From NCBI RefSeq assembly GCF_002895005.1, contig NZ_POWF01000001.1, positions 248,001 through 312,000 of the forward strand: a stretch of 64,000 nt of DNA. The letters run 5' to 3'. Every line of letters begins with the position of its first letter. Within the stretch, counting starts at the first letter, position 1. The notes beneath the pieces are model-generated. The model ran no database searches. It saw only the letters and a program-made list of their open reading frames with translations, and was not told where the DNA came from. Positions 26,956 through 36,280 of this stretch are shown here, in pieces. A program made the position numbers and the translations under genes. The stretch comes from Hanstruepera neustonica. Lineage in GTDB: Bacteria > Bacteroidota > Bacteroidia > Flavobacteriales > Flavobacteriaceae.

Positions 26956-28827
26956 CTAACGGCCCATATATACTAAAAGAACTGAAACATCACTGGGAGA
27001 AACGCCGCTAATTCGTGAAGCTTGTGATATGGTTACAGGTTGAATTTTACTTAATTTCTCCCTGGCTTCCATACTCATGGACTTTAGTTTAGAATAGTCA
27101 AAATCCTTCGGGATTTTGATGTTTTCCAGCCTATGCAATTTATCTGCATTATTTTTTTCTTTTTCTATGTAACCAGAATATTTAACCTGAATTTCTGTCT
27201 GTTCAATAATTTCTCCATCTAATTCATTATCCAATATGTAATCATTAACAGATTGGACTTTGCGCATATCATCAATGGTAATATTCGGTCTAGCAAATAT
27301 TCTAAACATCTTATCCGATTGCTTCATTAGTGATGAGTCATTCGCTTCCAAAATGGGATTTATCTCTTCTGGCTTTACACTTGTTTCTCTAAAAAATTCA
27401 ACAAAATCAGAAGAAGCTTTTTGCTTTTCTTCCATACGCCTCACACGTTTTTCAGATGCTAAACCAATTTCAAAACCTTTAGGCGTGAGCCTAAAATCAG
27501 CATTGTCTTGGCGTAAAAGTGTTCTATATTCAGCACGAGAAGTAAACATACGATAGGGTTCTTCTGTGCCTTTGGTAATCAAATCATCGATTAACACCCC
27601 AATATAAGCCTCGCTTCTAGATAAAGTAAATGCTTCTTTTTCTTGAATTTTCAAACTAGCATTGATCCCTGCAATCAAACCTTGAGATGCTGCCTCTTCA
27701 TAACCTGTTGTGCCATTAATTTGACCAGCAAAGTACAAACCATCAATGAGCTTAGTCTCAAGCGTATGTTGTAACTGGGTAGGTGGAAAATAATCATATT
27801 CAATAGCATAACCTGGTCTAAAAAACTTAACATTTTCAAAACCTGACACCGATCGTAATGCTTTAAATTGAACATCTTCCGGTAAGGATGTAGAGAAACC
27901 ATTTACATAAACCTCAACCGTATTCCAACCCTCAGGTTCTACAAATAATTGATGCCTGTCTTTATCTGCAAACCGATTAATTTTGTCTTCAATAGAAGGG
28001 CAATATCTTGGGCCTAAACTTTTGATTCGACCGTTAAACATAGGCGATCTATCAAATCCTTCACGTAATAAATCGTGTACCTCAGGACTGGTATATGTCA
28101 TATAACATGACCGTTGTTCCATAAGCGGTTTGGTTACATCTAAAAAGGAGAATTTTTGCGGGTCATCATCACCTGGTTGTTCAACCATTTTAGAGTAATC
28201 CAAAGATCGACCGTCTACTCTAGGTGGTGTTCCTGTTTTCATTCTGCCTGAATCAAAACCCAATTCAACTAATTGTTCCGTAATTCCTGTTGCAGCCTTT
28301 TCTCCAGCTCTACCTCCTCCAAAATTTTTATCTCCAATGTGGATTAAACCATTTAAAAAGGTGCCATTAGTTAACACGACAGATTTACCCCTAACCTCTA
28401 TTCCTAAAGATGTTTTCACACCCACAACTTTATGGTTCTCGATTAATAAACCAGAAACCATTTCTTGATAAAAATCCAAATTAGGTGTCTTCTCTAGCAA
28501 CAAACGCCAATCTTCAGCGAAACGCATTCTATCACTTTGAACACGTGGACTCCACATAGCAGGTCCTTTGGATTTATTCAGCATTTTAAATTGAATAGCC
28601 GATGTGTCGCTTACAATACCGCTATAGCCACCTAAAGCATCTATCTCCCTAACGATTTGACCTTTAGCTATTCCTCCCATTGCTGGGTTGCAGGACATTT
28701 GGGCAATGTTTTGCAGGTTCATAGTTATGAGCAATGTCTTACTACCCATATTAGCGGCAGCAGCAGCAGCTTCACTACCGGCATGACCAGCACCTACAAC
28801 AATAACATCATAAACATCATTAAACAT
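26956..28827 (-). CDS. mnmG: tRNA uridine-5-carboxymethylaminomethyl(34) synthesis FAD enzyme
   Basis: This 623-residue enzyme starts with the FAD-binding motif DVIVVGAGHAGSEAAAAAA (about 7-25). It contains MSCNPAMGGIAKGQ, GRMKTGTPPRVDGRS and GLYFAGQINGTTGYEEAA, all diagnostic of MnmG (GidA). With MnmE it modifies the wobble uridine of several tRNAs. A parS-like site lies in its 5' leader and another right after its stop codon. In many bacteria gidA lies near the replication origin, which fits these sites. Confidence 0.98.
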   Translation of the reverse strand: MFNDVYDVIVVGAGHAGSEAAAAAANMGSKTLLITMNLQNIAQMSCNPAMGGIAKGQIVREIDALGGYSGIVSDTSAIQFKMLNKSKGPAMWSPRVQSDRMRFAEDWRLLLEKTPNLDFYQEMVSGLLIENHKVVGVKTSLGIEVRGKSVVLTNGTFLNGLIHIGDKNFGGGRAGEKAATGITEQLVELGFDSGRMKTGTPPRVDGRSLDYSKMVEQPGDDDPQKFSFLDVTKPLMEQRSCYMTYTSPEVHDLLREGFDRSPMFNGRIKSLGPRYCPSIEDKINRFADKDRHQLFVEPEGWNTVEVYVNGFSTSLPEDVQFKALRSVSGFENVKFFRPGYAIEYDYFPPTQLQHTLETKLIDGLYFAGQINGTTGYEEAASQGLIAGINASLKIQEKEAFTLSRSEAYIGVLIDDLITKGTEEPYRMFTSRAEYRTLLRQDNADFRLTPKGFEIGLASEKRVRRMEEKQKASSDFVEFFRETSVKPEEINPILEANDSSLMKQSDKMFRIFARPNITIDDMRKVQSVNDYILDNELDGEIIEQTEIQVKYSGYIEKEKNNADKLHRLENIKIPKDFDYSKLKSMSMEAREKLSKIQPVTISQASRISGVSPSDVSVLLVYMGR

Positions 28828-28846
28828 AACTATCCATTTATATTAC

Positions 28847-28866
28847 TTTGTTCCACGTGGAACAAA
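28847..28866. promoter_or_regulatory. Perfect parS palindrome upstream of mnmG
   Basis: TTTGTTCCACGTGGAACAAA is a perfect 20-base palindrome whose 16-base core TGTTCCACGTGGAACA is a known ParB-binding parS form. It lies between the mnmG promoter box (28894-28887) and the mnmG ATG, so ParB binding could also affect mnmG transcription. Confidence 0.88.
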
Positions 28867-28886
28867 ATCCATTTTTTTTAAGTGTG

Positions 28887-28894
28887 CAAATATA
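28887..28894 (-). promoter_or_regulatory. Bacteroidota -7 promoter box before mnmG
   Basis: On the minus strand TATATTTG matches TAnnTTTG exactly. It is about 60 bases before the mnmG ATG, and the parS palindrome occupies the leader. Confidence 0.55.
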
Positions 28895-28901
28895 CGATGA
28901 A

Positions 28902-29321
28902 TTACTGAATTTCAGACAAAAGCCCTAAGTAGTGATTTTCCTTTGAGCGCATTAAAGATGCTTGATTTTCTGTTTTGTCTTTATAGCCACAATAATGTAA
29001 CACGCCATGAATCATGACTCGGTGTAATTCGTTATCAAATGTTACATTAAAATCATTTGCGTTATCAGCAACTCGTTCAGTTGAAATATAAATATCCCCT
29101 TGTAATATTTTTCCTACCGTGTAATCAAAGCTTATGATGTCTGTAAGTGTATCGTGGTCCAAAAACTCCACATTAATCCTATGTAGGTAATCATCATTGC
29201 AAAAGATATAATTTATTTCACCCAATTTAAATCCTTCTGCCTTTATTGCTAAAGTAACCCACTTAATCAGTAGCTCTTGATTATGTAAACTAAAATCATT
29301 TTCGAAATTAAAGCTAATCAT
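28902..29321 (-). CDS. ybeY: Endoribonuclease YbeY, rRNA maturation factor
   Basis: This 139-residue UPF0054 protein has the metal site ELHRVMIHGVLHYCGYKD (98-115), with H105 and H109. The usual third His of the GYDH ending is replaced by the KD seen in Bacteroidota. DIISFDY and GDIYIS precede it, as in the family. It takes part in 16S rRNA 3'-end processing and ribosome quality control. It overlaps the DUF4175 gene by 8 bases. Confidence 0.95.
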   Translation of the reverse strand: MISFNFENDFSLHNQELLIKWVTLAIKAEGFKLGEINYIFCNDDYLHRINVEFLDHDTLTDIISFDYTVGKILQGDIYISTERVADNANDFNVTFDNELHRVMIHGVLHYCGYKDKTENQASLMRSKENHYLGLLSEIQ

Positions 29322-32300
29322 CCTTTTGCTTAAAGTATTCCTGTACTTTCTTTTTATAAACCGGCTGCAAAGGTAATGTCTCTCGGTTTAATATTTCGGT
29401 AGTATTAAAATATTCTTTAGCTTTTGGTATTTGATTGGTAGAATTGTTTTTAAAGTTTTCCTGATTCGTTTTGGATTGTCGTTTAGTATCTTGCCCTTGT
29501 TGAAACGTAGCGTTTTCCAATTTTAATAATTGGTGCTGTAAATTCATCATTTTCTGAAGCGTTTGATTGGTAAACCCTTTATTTAATAAATCCAACTCTA
29601 TTTCTTCCATTTGTCTTAAAAGCCCATTGCCAACTCCAGTTTTACCTTCTTTGGCCAATTTGTCCTCGAGGGCTTGTCTAATTTGTTGCTGTTGTTGGTA
29701 TATTCTAAATAGTTCGCCGTTCAGTTCTTCAGATCCCTCTCCTTGACCCAATTTATTGCCTTCTTGACCTTCACTGCCCTCTTGTCCACCTTGTGACTGT
29801 TTGCCTTGTTCCCCTTCCTTATCACCATCTTCGCCCTCTTTACCTTTCTCACCTTCATTCGGTTTGCCAGACTCGCTTTTTTTCATCCCCTCTTGCATTT
29901 GCTTATTCAACTCTTCTTGGCTCATGATAATATCTGGCAAGCCTGGTTCGGGTTGACCGCCACTCCCCATGCCACTTCCTTGCATCTGCATTTGCATGCT
30001 ATTTAATATGTCGCTTAAGAAATCAGCTAAATTATTCGCGGCGGTTAAGGTGTATTGTTGGTTAGCAACACCTTGATATAGTCGGTTTTCAGAAAACTGA
30101 TCCAACGATTTGTCAATATTAAAAAACACCTCTGAAATTTCCTTGTTAATGCGTTCGGAAATTTTAGGTTGCCGTAATGACAAGGCAAATAAGCTATCGT
30201 CAATATGGGAAAAATGTTCCTTTAAACTATTTTGTTTTACCAAATAGCCAGCATATTTGTTATGATTTACCTCAATACTTTTAAATTGATTCATCAAGTT
30301 TTCTTGGTCAAAAGAAAATAACACCAAATTGTCCAGAATTTGCCGAAGCATTTCCATGTCTTCTTGCATCTGTTCGGCGCCACCCATTTGCATAGCCATC
30401 TGCATTTGCTCACTCATCTGTTTCATTTTTTGGGCTGCTTGCTTCTGTTTCTTTTTGGCGTTTTGCTGATTCTGACTAGGAGATTGTTCTTGGTTGTCAC
30501 CTTTCTCCTTGTTTTCTTCTTGAGCGTCCTGTTCTTCCTGTTTTTCAAGTTGCTCTGTTGCCTCTTTTTGGTCTTCCTGTATAGCTTCTTCCTGTTTTTT
30601 GTCTTGAGGCAAATCAATAGGTTGTTTGAGCTCTTTGTTCTCTTTTTGGAGTTCGTCTAATTGCTCTTGAAAGTCATCAAAATTTTTGTTCAACTCCTCT
30701 TGAGACTCTGAGTTGTTTTTGTCTTTGTCTTCTTCTGATAGTTTGTCCTGCTCTTCAGCTAATTTATCTAACTCTTGTTGAAGCTTTTCGAGTTTTTTAG
30801 ACACATAATAGCGTTTTGTGAGTTCTAAAAGTTGCTCCAAGCTTCTTTTTTGGTTCTTGTTCTGCTTGGCTAATTTTTCAAGTTTGTCGGTTAGCTCTTC
30901 TTTGTTTATTTTTTCTTGAAGTTTTTCAAGCTCCTCCAATAACTTCTCATCTTCTTTGAGTTGTTGTTCATTTTCTTCAAGTCGTTCTTTCAGGTCTTCT
31001 TTAAATTGGTCTTGTTCCAGATTATCCCTTTGAAACTCTTCTAAATTTTCTTTTAATTTTTTATTGAAGTTTTGCATCATTTCTTCCTGCTGTTTCTGCC
31101 TTTGGAGGAAATTCTCAAGCTTCTTTTTATCATTAAAATTAAGTTCCGACTTTTCTTTTTGAGTTTTAGAAAATTCCTCTAACTCCTTCTCCCTGTCTTC
31201 AATTTTTTCTAAAGATTTGTTTAAATCATCAATTGTTTCGTTTTGTTGTTCCAACTGTTTTTGTTCTTCCTCATCTTTGGTGAGTTTTCGGTAATAATAA
31301 ACACTGCTCTTGGTGCTTTTAAAGTTGCTTAAGGCATCATTATCAAAAACTTGAAAAAATAACTCATAACCCTCACCTTCCTGTAGTTGCAAATCATTTG
31401 GAAATGCCGAGATAAATTCGCTAATATTAGACTTGGCAATAGGAATATCTACCTTTTTGATTTCATCACTATTGCTAATAGGATAATAGACTAATTGCAG
31501 CTTGCTTAAACCATAATCATCGGATGCTTGTCCATAAAAATAGAGGCTCTGCTGGTCAATACTGTCCATCTGCATTTCAATATTCAATTCAGGATAGCTG
31601 TCTTTGATTACCTCAATGCTAAATGAGAGTTTTTCATAATCCTTCAGTAGCTTATTACTGGTGCTAATAGCGTAATCCATATTAGCGTAAACACTTTTTG
31701 ACGCAGCATATTTGCCTAATCCATCAGTTTGGAAGTTTAAAGTGTCTTTAGCTACTAGTGTCACGTTATCAGTTGCCTTGGTGTGCAATTGCCAGGTTAT
31801 TTTCGTTCCTTGCGGTATTGTAGCATTACCAGTACCTTTTAATATATCTTGAGATTTCTTTATGTAATTTGGATAGTCCAAAACCATTTCAAAGTCCAAT
31901 ATCTCGGGTACTTCGGCAACTGTGAGCGTATATGTTTTAGACCGAACGTCATTGGCTGACAACTCAAAATTGATACTGCTTTTGGGTCTTGTAAAAACAA
32001 ATTCGAATTCCCCTATTGCTTTTTGTTGTAAAAAATAAGTCTCACCATTGTAGCTTATTTTAGCGTTTTCAGGAATTTTTGTGCCTGCCGTCCTGACCGA
32101 TAAAGTAAAATCTTCGTTTTCCGTAGTTGTCAAACTATCATTTACAACAAAAAACTGAAAAGGAGCTGGTGGTTCATAGGCGGTTTTATAATCAACAACA
32201 CGCTTGTAGCTGTCGCTAAACCAATTAAATTTGCCCGAAACCAAAGAGATTACTATGATTAGTATTGGAATGGCGGCATATTTTAGATACTTACGGTTTT

Positions 32301-32742
32301 GTTTGAAATTAATAGCAAATTGAAACGGCACGGGCTGTAGCTCCACAGATTTTTGATCAATACTAGCTAACAACAACTCGGATTCTGTATTGCTTTGATT
32401 GAGTTGCAGCACATTAAGTAATTTATCATTAACCTCAGGAAAATGTTTTCCAATTATTTTGGAAGCTTCAATATAGTCTATGCCTTTTTTAAACTTAAAT
32501 AATTGCGCTAACGGGAATAGAATAAACTTTACAAATAAGGCGGTTTCAACAGCGATAAATACCCAGAACAATAGCGTTCTTAAACTCGGGCTTAGCCAAA
32601 AAATATATTCTACAAATAAGGTAAATAAAAAGTACAACAACCCAATAGCTACAAATAAAATACCGCCTTTTATGAGTTCATTGGTGTAGTACCTCCTAAT
32701 AAAAGACTCTAACTTTTCGGTTATGTTGTCAAAATTTGCCAC
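29314..32742 (-). CDS. DUF4175 family giant coiled-coil membrane protein
   Basis: This 1142-residue protein has membrane helices near 20-40, 48-75 and 153-167. A beta-rich extracytoplasmic part (about 180-480) follows, then a long Gln/Glu/Lys coiled-coil region (about 490-790), a Met/Gln-rich and Gly/Glu-rich low-complexity stretch (about 800-1010), and a conserved C-terminus. This is the DUF4175 layout known from Bacteroidota and alphaproteobacteria. The function is unknown, with an envelope-spanning structural or sensing role likely. It is followed by ybeY with an 8-base overlap. Confidence 0.85.
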   Translation of the reverse strand: MANFDNITEKLESFIRRYYTNELIKGGILFVAIGLLYFLFTLFVEYIFWLSPSLRTLLFWVFIAVETALFVKFILFPLAQLFKFKKGIDYIEASKIIGKHFPEVNDKLLNVLQLNQSNTESELLLASIDQKSVELQPVPFQFAINFKQNRKYLKYAAIPILIIVISLVSGKFNWFSDSYKRVVDYKTAYEPPAPFQFFVVNDSLTTTENEDFTLSVRTAGTKIPENAKISYNGETYFLQQKAIGEFEFVFTRPKSSINFELSANDVRSKTYTLTVAEVPEILDFEMVLDYPNYIKKSQDILKGTGNATIPQGTKITWQLHTKATDNVTLVAKDTLNFQTDGLGKYAASKSVYANMDYAISTSNKLLKDYEKLSFSIEVIKDSYPELNIEMQMDSIDQQSLYFYGQASDDYGLSKLQLVYYPISNSDEIKKVDIPIAKSNISEFISAFPNDLQLQEGEGYELFFQVFDNDALSNFKSTKSSVYYYRKLTKDEEEQKQLEQQNETIDDLNKSLEKIEDREKELEEFSKTQKEKSELNFNDKKKLENFLQRQKQQEEMMQNFNKKLKENLEEFQRDNLEQDQFKEDLKERLEENEQQLKEDEKLLEELEKLQEKINKEELTDKLEKLAKQNKNQKRSLEQLLELTKRYYVSKKLEKLQQELDKLAEEQDKLSEEDKDKNNSESQEELNKNFDDFQEQLDELQKENKELKQPIDLPQDKKQEEAIQEDQKEATEQLEKQEEQDAQEENKEKGDNQEQSPSQNQQNAKKKQKQAAQKMKQMSEQMQMAMQMGGAEQMQEDMEMLRQILDNLVLFSFDQENLMNQFKSIEVNHNKYAGYLVKQNSLKEHFSHIDDSLFALSLRQPKISERINKEISEVFFNIDKSLDQFSENRLYQGVANQQYTLTAANNLADFLSDILNSMQMQMQGSGMGSGGQPEPGLPDIIMSQEELNKQMQEGMKKSESGKPNEGEKGKEGEDGDKEGEQGKQSQGGQEGSEGQEGNKLGQGEGSEELNGELFRIYQQQQQIRQALEDKLAKEGKTGVGNGLLRQMEEIELDLLNKGFTNQTLQKMMNLQHQLLKLENATFQQGQDTKRQSKTNQENFKNNSTNQIPKAKEYFNTTEILNRETLPLQPVYKKKVQEYFKQKDD

Positions 32743-32851
32743 GCTGCTATCTAATTAACTTACTAATCTACAATTTTATTTTAATGTACAATTCCTTATT
32801 TTTATAAGGTTGTGTTAATTTAGAGGAAACTGGCACATTTATAGATTAAAA

Positions 32852-33895
32852 ATGAAAGATTTAAAATATTTAGCCGCACTTTCCATTCCTGTTACAGCGG
32901 TTATTGGTTTGCTATATCAAGGGTTTTGGATGTTTTTGACACCCGTTTACTCGTTTGTTATTATTCCTATTTTGGAACTCTTATTGCCCCAGAACAACCT
33001 TAATTATTCTGAAACTGAAATAGCGGATAAAAAACTAAACAAATTGTTTGACTGGATGTTGTATTTAAATCTTCCCATTGTATATTTTATATTAATTTGG
33101 TCTTTGATGACGGTGAAATCCTCACCTTTGGAAACTTACGAATTTATTGGGTTGACATTGAGTTTAGGAATGGTATTAGGCACCAATGGTATCAATGTCG
33201 CTCATGAACTGGGACATAGACAAACTACCAACGAGCGCTTTATTGGTAAAGCATTACTCCTGCCCTCATTATACATGCATTTTTATATTGAACACAACTA
33301 TGGGCATCATTTACATGCGGCTACCAAAGAAGATCCTGCCACGGCACGATACAATCAAAATGTTTATTCTTTTTGGTTAACATCTACCATCGGGCAATAT
33401 GCAAGTGCCTGGCGCATTCAAATGAAATTACTTAAAAACAACAATCAATCCTTCTTTTTAGTTCAAAATGATATGCTTTGGTATACTGTTTTCCAGTTTT
33501 CATATTTAATTACCGTATTTATACTTTTTGGAAGTGTTGGTCTTTTGTTTGTTGTTACGGCAGCTGTTACAGGGTTTTTACTGTTGGAAACCGTCAATTA
33601 CATCGAACACTACGGATTATTGCGACTCAAAACAGAATCTGGTCGCTATGAACGTGTAAAACTAGTTCATTCATGGAATTCGAACCATGTGGTTGGCCGA
33701 ATAGTCCTGTATGAACTAACCAGACATAGTGATCATCATTATAAAACATCTAAAAAATATCAAATTTTGGAATGCTCTGAAGAAAGCCCACAAATGCCTT
33801 TTGGTTATCCTACCTCAATGGTCTTGGCGCTTATACCGCCACTATGGTTTAAAATTATGAATAAACGGGTTCCTAAAGAAATGATTTTAACCTGA
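32852..33895 (+). CDS. alkB: AlkB-type alkane 1-monooxygenase
   Basis: This 347-residue integral-membrane di-iron enzyme has all the histidine boxes of AlkB: HELGH (118-122), EHNYGHH (147-153) followed by ATKEDPATAR, NYIEHYG (249-255), and LTRHSDHH (289-296) followed by KKYQIL. About six membrane helices surround them. AlkB hydroxylates terminal carbons of medium-chain alkanes using electrons from rubredoxin. No rubredoxin, rubredoxin reductase or alcohol dehydrogenase gene is adjacent, so partners must lie elsewhere. A fatty-acid or other alkyl substrate remains possible. Confidence 0.9.
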   Translation: MKDLKYLAALSIPVTAVIGLLYQGFWMFLTPVYSFVIIPILELLLPQNNLNYSETEIADKKLNKLFDWMLYLNLPIVYFILIWSLMTVKSSPLETYEFIGLTLSLGMVLGTNGINVAHELGHRQTTNERFIGKALLLPSLYMHFYIEHNYGHHLHAATKEDPATARYNQNVYSFWLTSTIGQYASAWRIQMKLLKNNNQSFFLVQNDMLWYTVFQFSYLITVFILFGSVGLLFVVTAAVTGFLLLETVNYIEHYGLLRLKTESGRYERVKLVHSWNSNHVVGRIVLYELTRHSDHHYKTSKKYQILECSEESPQMPFGYPTSMVLALIPPLWFKIMNKRVPKEMILT

Positions 33896-33922
33896 AAGCC
33901 TACTAAAAACTAATTAAGATTT

Positions 33923-33930
33923 TATCTTTG
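33923..33930 (+). promoter_or_regulatory. Bacteroidota -7 promoter box before gltX
   Basis: TATCTTTG matches TAnnTTTG exactly and ends 16 bases before the gltX ATG, predicting a leader of about ten bases. Confidence 0.55.
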
Positions 33931-33946
33931 CGCAAAATATTTTTGC

Positions 33947-35467
33947 ATGAGTCAGCCTATAAGAGTGCGTTTCGCACCAAGTCCAACCGGACCTTTACAT
34001 ATTGGTGGTGTTCGCACTGCTTTATTCAATTATTTGTTTGCTAAAAAACATCAAGGAACCTTTGTGCTTCGTATTGAAGATACCGATCAAACCCGCTATG
34101 TTGAAGGAGCTGAAGACTATATTGTTGAATCCTTGAATTGGTGTAATATTCCTTTTGATGAAGGGCCTGGTAAAGAAGGCTCGTTTGGGCCATATCGACA
34201 AAGTGAGCGTAAACATTTATACAAACAATATGCCGATGAGTTGGTAGCAAAAGGAAAGGCTTATTATGCTTTTGATACTGCCGAACAATTGGATGCGCAC
34301 AGAAAAGATCATGAAGAACAAGGGAAAACCTTTATTTATAATTGGCATAATCGTGAGAAAGGGCGTTTGGTTAACTCGCTAGTACTTTCTAAAGAAGAAA
34401 CCCAAACCAAACTAGATGCTGGTGAGGATTACGTAATTCGATTTTTGTCTCCTCAAGACGAAACCCTGCATTTAAAAGATATTGTTCGTGGTGATATCCA
34501 AATTGATACGAACATTTTAGATGACAAGGTCCTGTTCAAAAGCGATGGTATGCCCACCTATCACTTGGCCAATATTGTGGATGATCATTTAATGGAAATT
34601 ACACATGTTATCCGTGGTGAGGAATGGCTACCGTCTTTAGCCTTGCACTATCAACTCTATGAAGCCTTTGGATGGCAAGCGCCTGAATTTGCACATCTTC
34701 CGCTAATTTTAAAGCCAACAGGCAAGGGCAAGTTAAGCAAGCGTGATGGTGATAAATTAGGCTTCCCCGTATTTCCGTTGGCTTACAAAGACCATAAAAC
34801 AGGTGATATTAGTCGTGGCTATCGCGAGGATGGTTATTTTCCTGAAGCGGTAATAAATTTTTTAGCATTATTGGGCTGGAATCCTGGAACCGAGCAAGAG
34901 ATTTTCAGTCTTGAGGAACTCATCCAGACATTCGATTTGGAAAAAGTCAATAAATCTGGAGCGCGTTTCGACCCAGACAAAACCAAATGGTTTAACCATC
35001 ATTATATGCAAGAACAACATGATGATGTTTTGGCTAAAGATTTTAAAGCCATTCAGCCGGAATTGGAAACTATTGATGTAAACTATGTTTCTTTAGTTGT
35101 CGGGCTTATAAAAGAACGTGCTAACTTAATAACCGATTTTTGGGAATTAAGTTACTTCTTTTTCGAAACACCAACCGAACTAGATGAAAAAGCCGTTAAA
35201 AAAGCTTGGAAGGATGATTCGTCTGAAGTCATGTCACAAGTTTTAAGTCTTGTTGATTCTGTTGCTGACTTTACTGTTGAAAACCTTCAAACAATCATAA
35301 AAGGCTGGATAACTGAAAACAATATTGGCTTTGGTAAAGTTATGATGCCTTTACGATTAGCTTTGGTGGGTGATCTCAAAGGCCCTGATGTGTTTGAAAT
35401 TATGTTCTTGATTGGAAAAGATGAAACCAAACGCCGCATTGAGAATTTGGTGAATACGTTGTCATAA
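33947..35467 (+). CDS. gltX: Glutamyl-tRNA synthetase
   Basis: This 506-residue class I synthetase has the HIGH-type motif PSPTGPLHIGG (11-21), RIEDTDQTRYV, and the KMSKS-type motif KGKLSKRDGD. The C-terminal helical anticodon domain is complete. It charges tRNA-Glu. Because a separate glutaminyl-tRNA synthetase is also encoded in this window, this enzyme is expected to be the discriminating type. A terminator hairpin begins at its stop codon. Confidence 0.98.
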   Translation: MSQPIRVRFAPSPTGPLHIGGVRTALFNYLFAKKHQGTFVLRIEDTDQTRYVEGAEDYIVESLNWCNIPFDEGPGKEGSFGPYRQSERKHLYKQYADELVAKGKAYYAFDTAEQLDAHRKDHEEQGKTFIYNWHNREKGRLVNSLVLSKEETQTKLDAGEDYVIRFLSPQDETLHLKDIVRGDIQIDTNILDDKVLFKSDGMPTYHLANIVDDHLMEITHVIRGEEWLPSLALHYQLYEAFGWQAPEFAHLPLILKPTGKGKLSKRDGDKLGFPVFPLAYKDHKTGDISRGYREDGYFPEAVINFLALLGWNPGTEQEIFSLEELIQTFDLEKVNKSGARFDPDKTKWFNHHYMQEQHDDVLAKDFKAIQPELETIDVNYVSLVVGLIKERANLITDFWELSYFFFETPTELDEKAVKKAWKDDSSEVMSQVLSLVDSVADFTVENLQTIIKGWITENNIGFGKVMMPLRLALVGDLKGPDVFEIMFLIGKDETKRRIENLVNTLS

Positions 35468-35491
35468 AAAAGAGCCATAATGGCTCTTTTT
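35467..35491. terminator. Terminator after gltX
   Basis: AAAAAGAGCCA pairs perfectly with TGGCTCTTTTT around a three-base loop. It starts at the gltX stop codon and can also serve the converging beta-barrel gene. Confidence 0.9.
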
Positions 35492-35506
35492 AGTTTAATA
35501 TTATTT

Positions 35507-36214
35507 CTAAATCGAAATCATTAACGAAAACACAAACATCGATTGGTTGCCTTTAAACTTACTGATATTATTACCGACATTCAGATTGTTATCATTCAGT
35601 TTATTAAACGTATTTAAAAACCCATAGATATAGGCTGCTTTTATTCTAAAGTGACTGATTCCCGCAGACAACCCAACGGTACCGTCAATGTTAAACTTTG
35701 ATATGTCTGAAATGTCTTTAGCTAATAGTCCGCTGGATTCGTAATTCTTTATTACGTATATCTCTTTATCATCATCTTTCAGCTCCATGTCTCCATTGTA
35801 TTGTAACATCGGGCCTATATCAAAAGTTAGATAAGGACCAATTATCTTAACATGCATGAGCAATGAGATTTGCGCTGTAAAAATTTTATAGTCAATAAAC
35901 TCTTCACTTGTTAGTAAGGGCGATCTGGCGGCAATACCCACATTGTTTTCAGCTATTTGAATCATATAACTCATGTTGTACCACTTGTGCGGTAAATCAA
36001 CTGTTGCCGATCCGGCAATGGCCCAACCATTACCCGCTTTGGTTTCAAAATTATCTGTTTGAAAATCGAATTGGGTTAAGCCTCCCGAAATTCCAATCCC
36101 ATTTACAATAGGAACGGTACCATGAGGTCTTCGTCTTTGTGCGTTGATATTTGTAACAAAAGTGGTTGTGAAGGCTACTAATAAAATAAGTCGTATAAAT
36201 TGCATGCTATTCAT
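35507..36214 (-). CDS. Outer-membrane beta-barrel protein
   Basis: This protein has about 235 residues. The frame could start at 36229, but that codon lies inside a TATATTTG promoter box, so ATG 36214 (MNSMQFIRLIL) or 36205 is preferred. A signal peptide ends near NINAQ, followed by RRRPHGTVP. The rest alternates polar and hydrophobic residues with Gly-rich turns and ends MFVFSLMISI, as expected for a small PorT/OmpW-like barrel. The function is unknown. It converges with gltX on a shared terminator. Confidence 0.75.
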   Translation of the reverse strand: MNSMQFIRLILLVAFTTTFVTNINAQRRRPHGTVPIVNGIGISGGLTQFDFQTDNFETKAGNGWAIAGSATVDLPHKWYNMSYMIQIAENNVGIAARSPLLTSEEFIDYKIFTAQISLLMHVKIIGPYLTFDIGPMLQYNGDMELKDDDKEIYVIKNYESSGLLAKDISDISKFNIDGTVGLSAGISHFRIKAAYIYGFLNTFNKLNDNNLNVGNNISKFKGNQSMFVFSLMISI

Positions 36215-36226
36215 ATGTGATTGCAA

Positions 36227-36234
36227 CAAATATA
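36227..36234 (-). promoter_or_regulatory. Bacteroidota -7 promoter box before the beta-barrel gene
   Basis: On the minus strand TATATTTG matches TAnnTTTG exactly. It overlaps the most upstream possible start codon, which is why a downstream ATG is chosen. Confidence 0.55.
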
Positions 36235-36280
36235 ACTTAAATTAGTAGAACTTATTTTTAACATTTAAAAACAATTAAAC

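Noticed and set aside
30340-30660. Long plus-strand frame rich in Leu, Phe and His
   Set aside because: It is the antisense shadow of the Gln/Glu/Lys low-complexity region of the DUF4175 gene.
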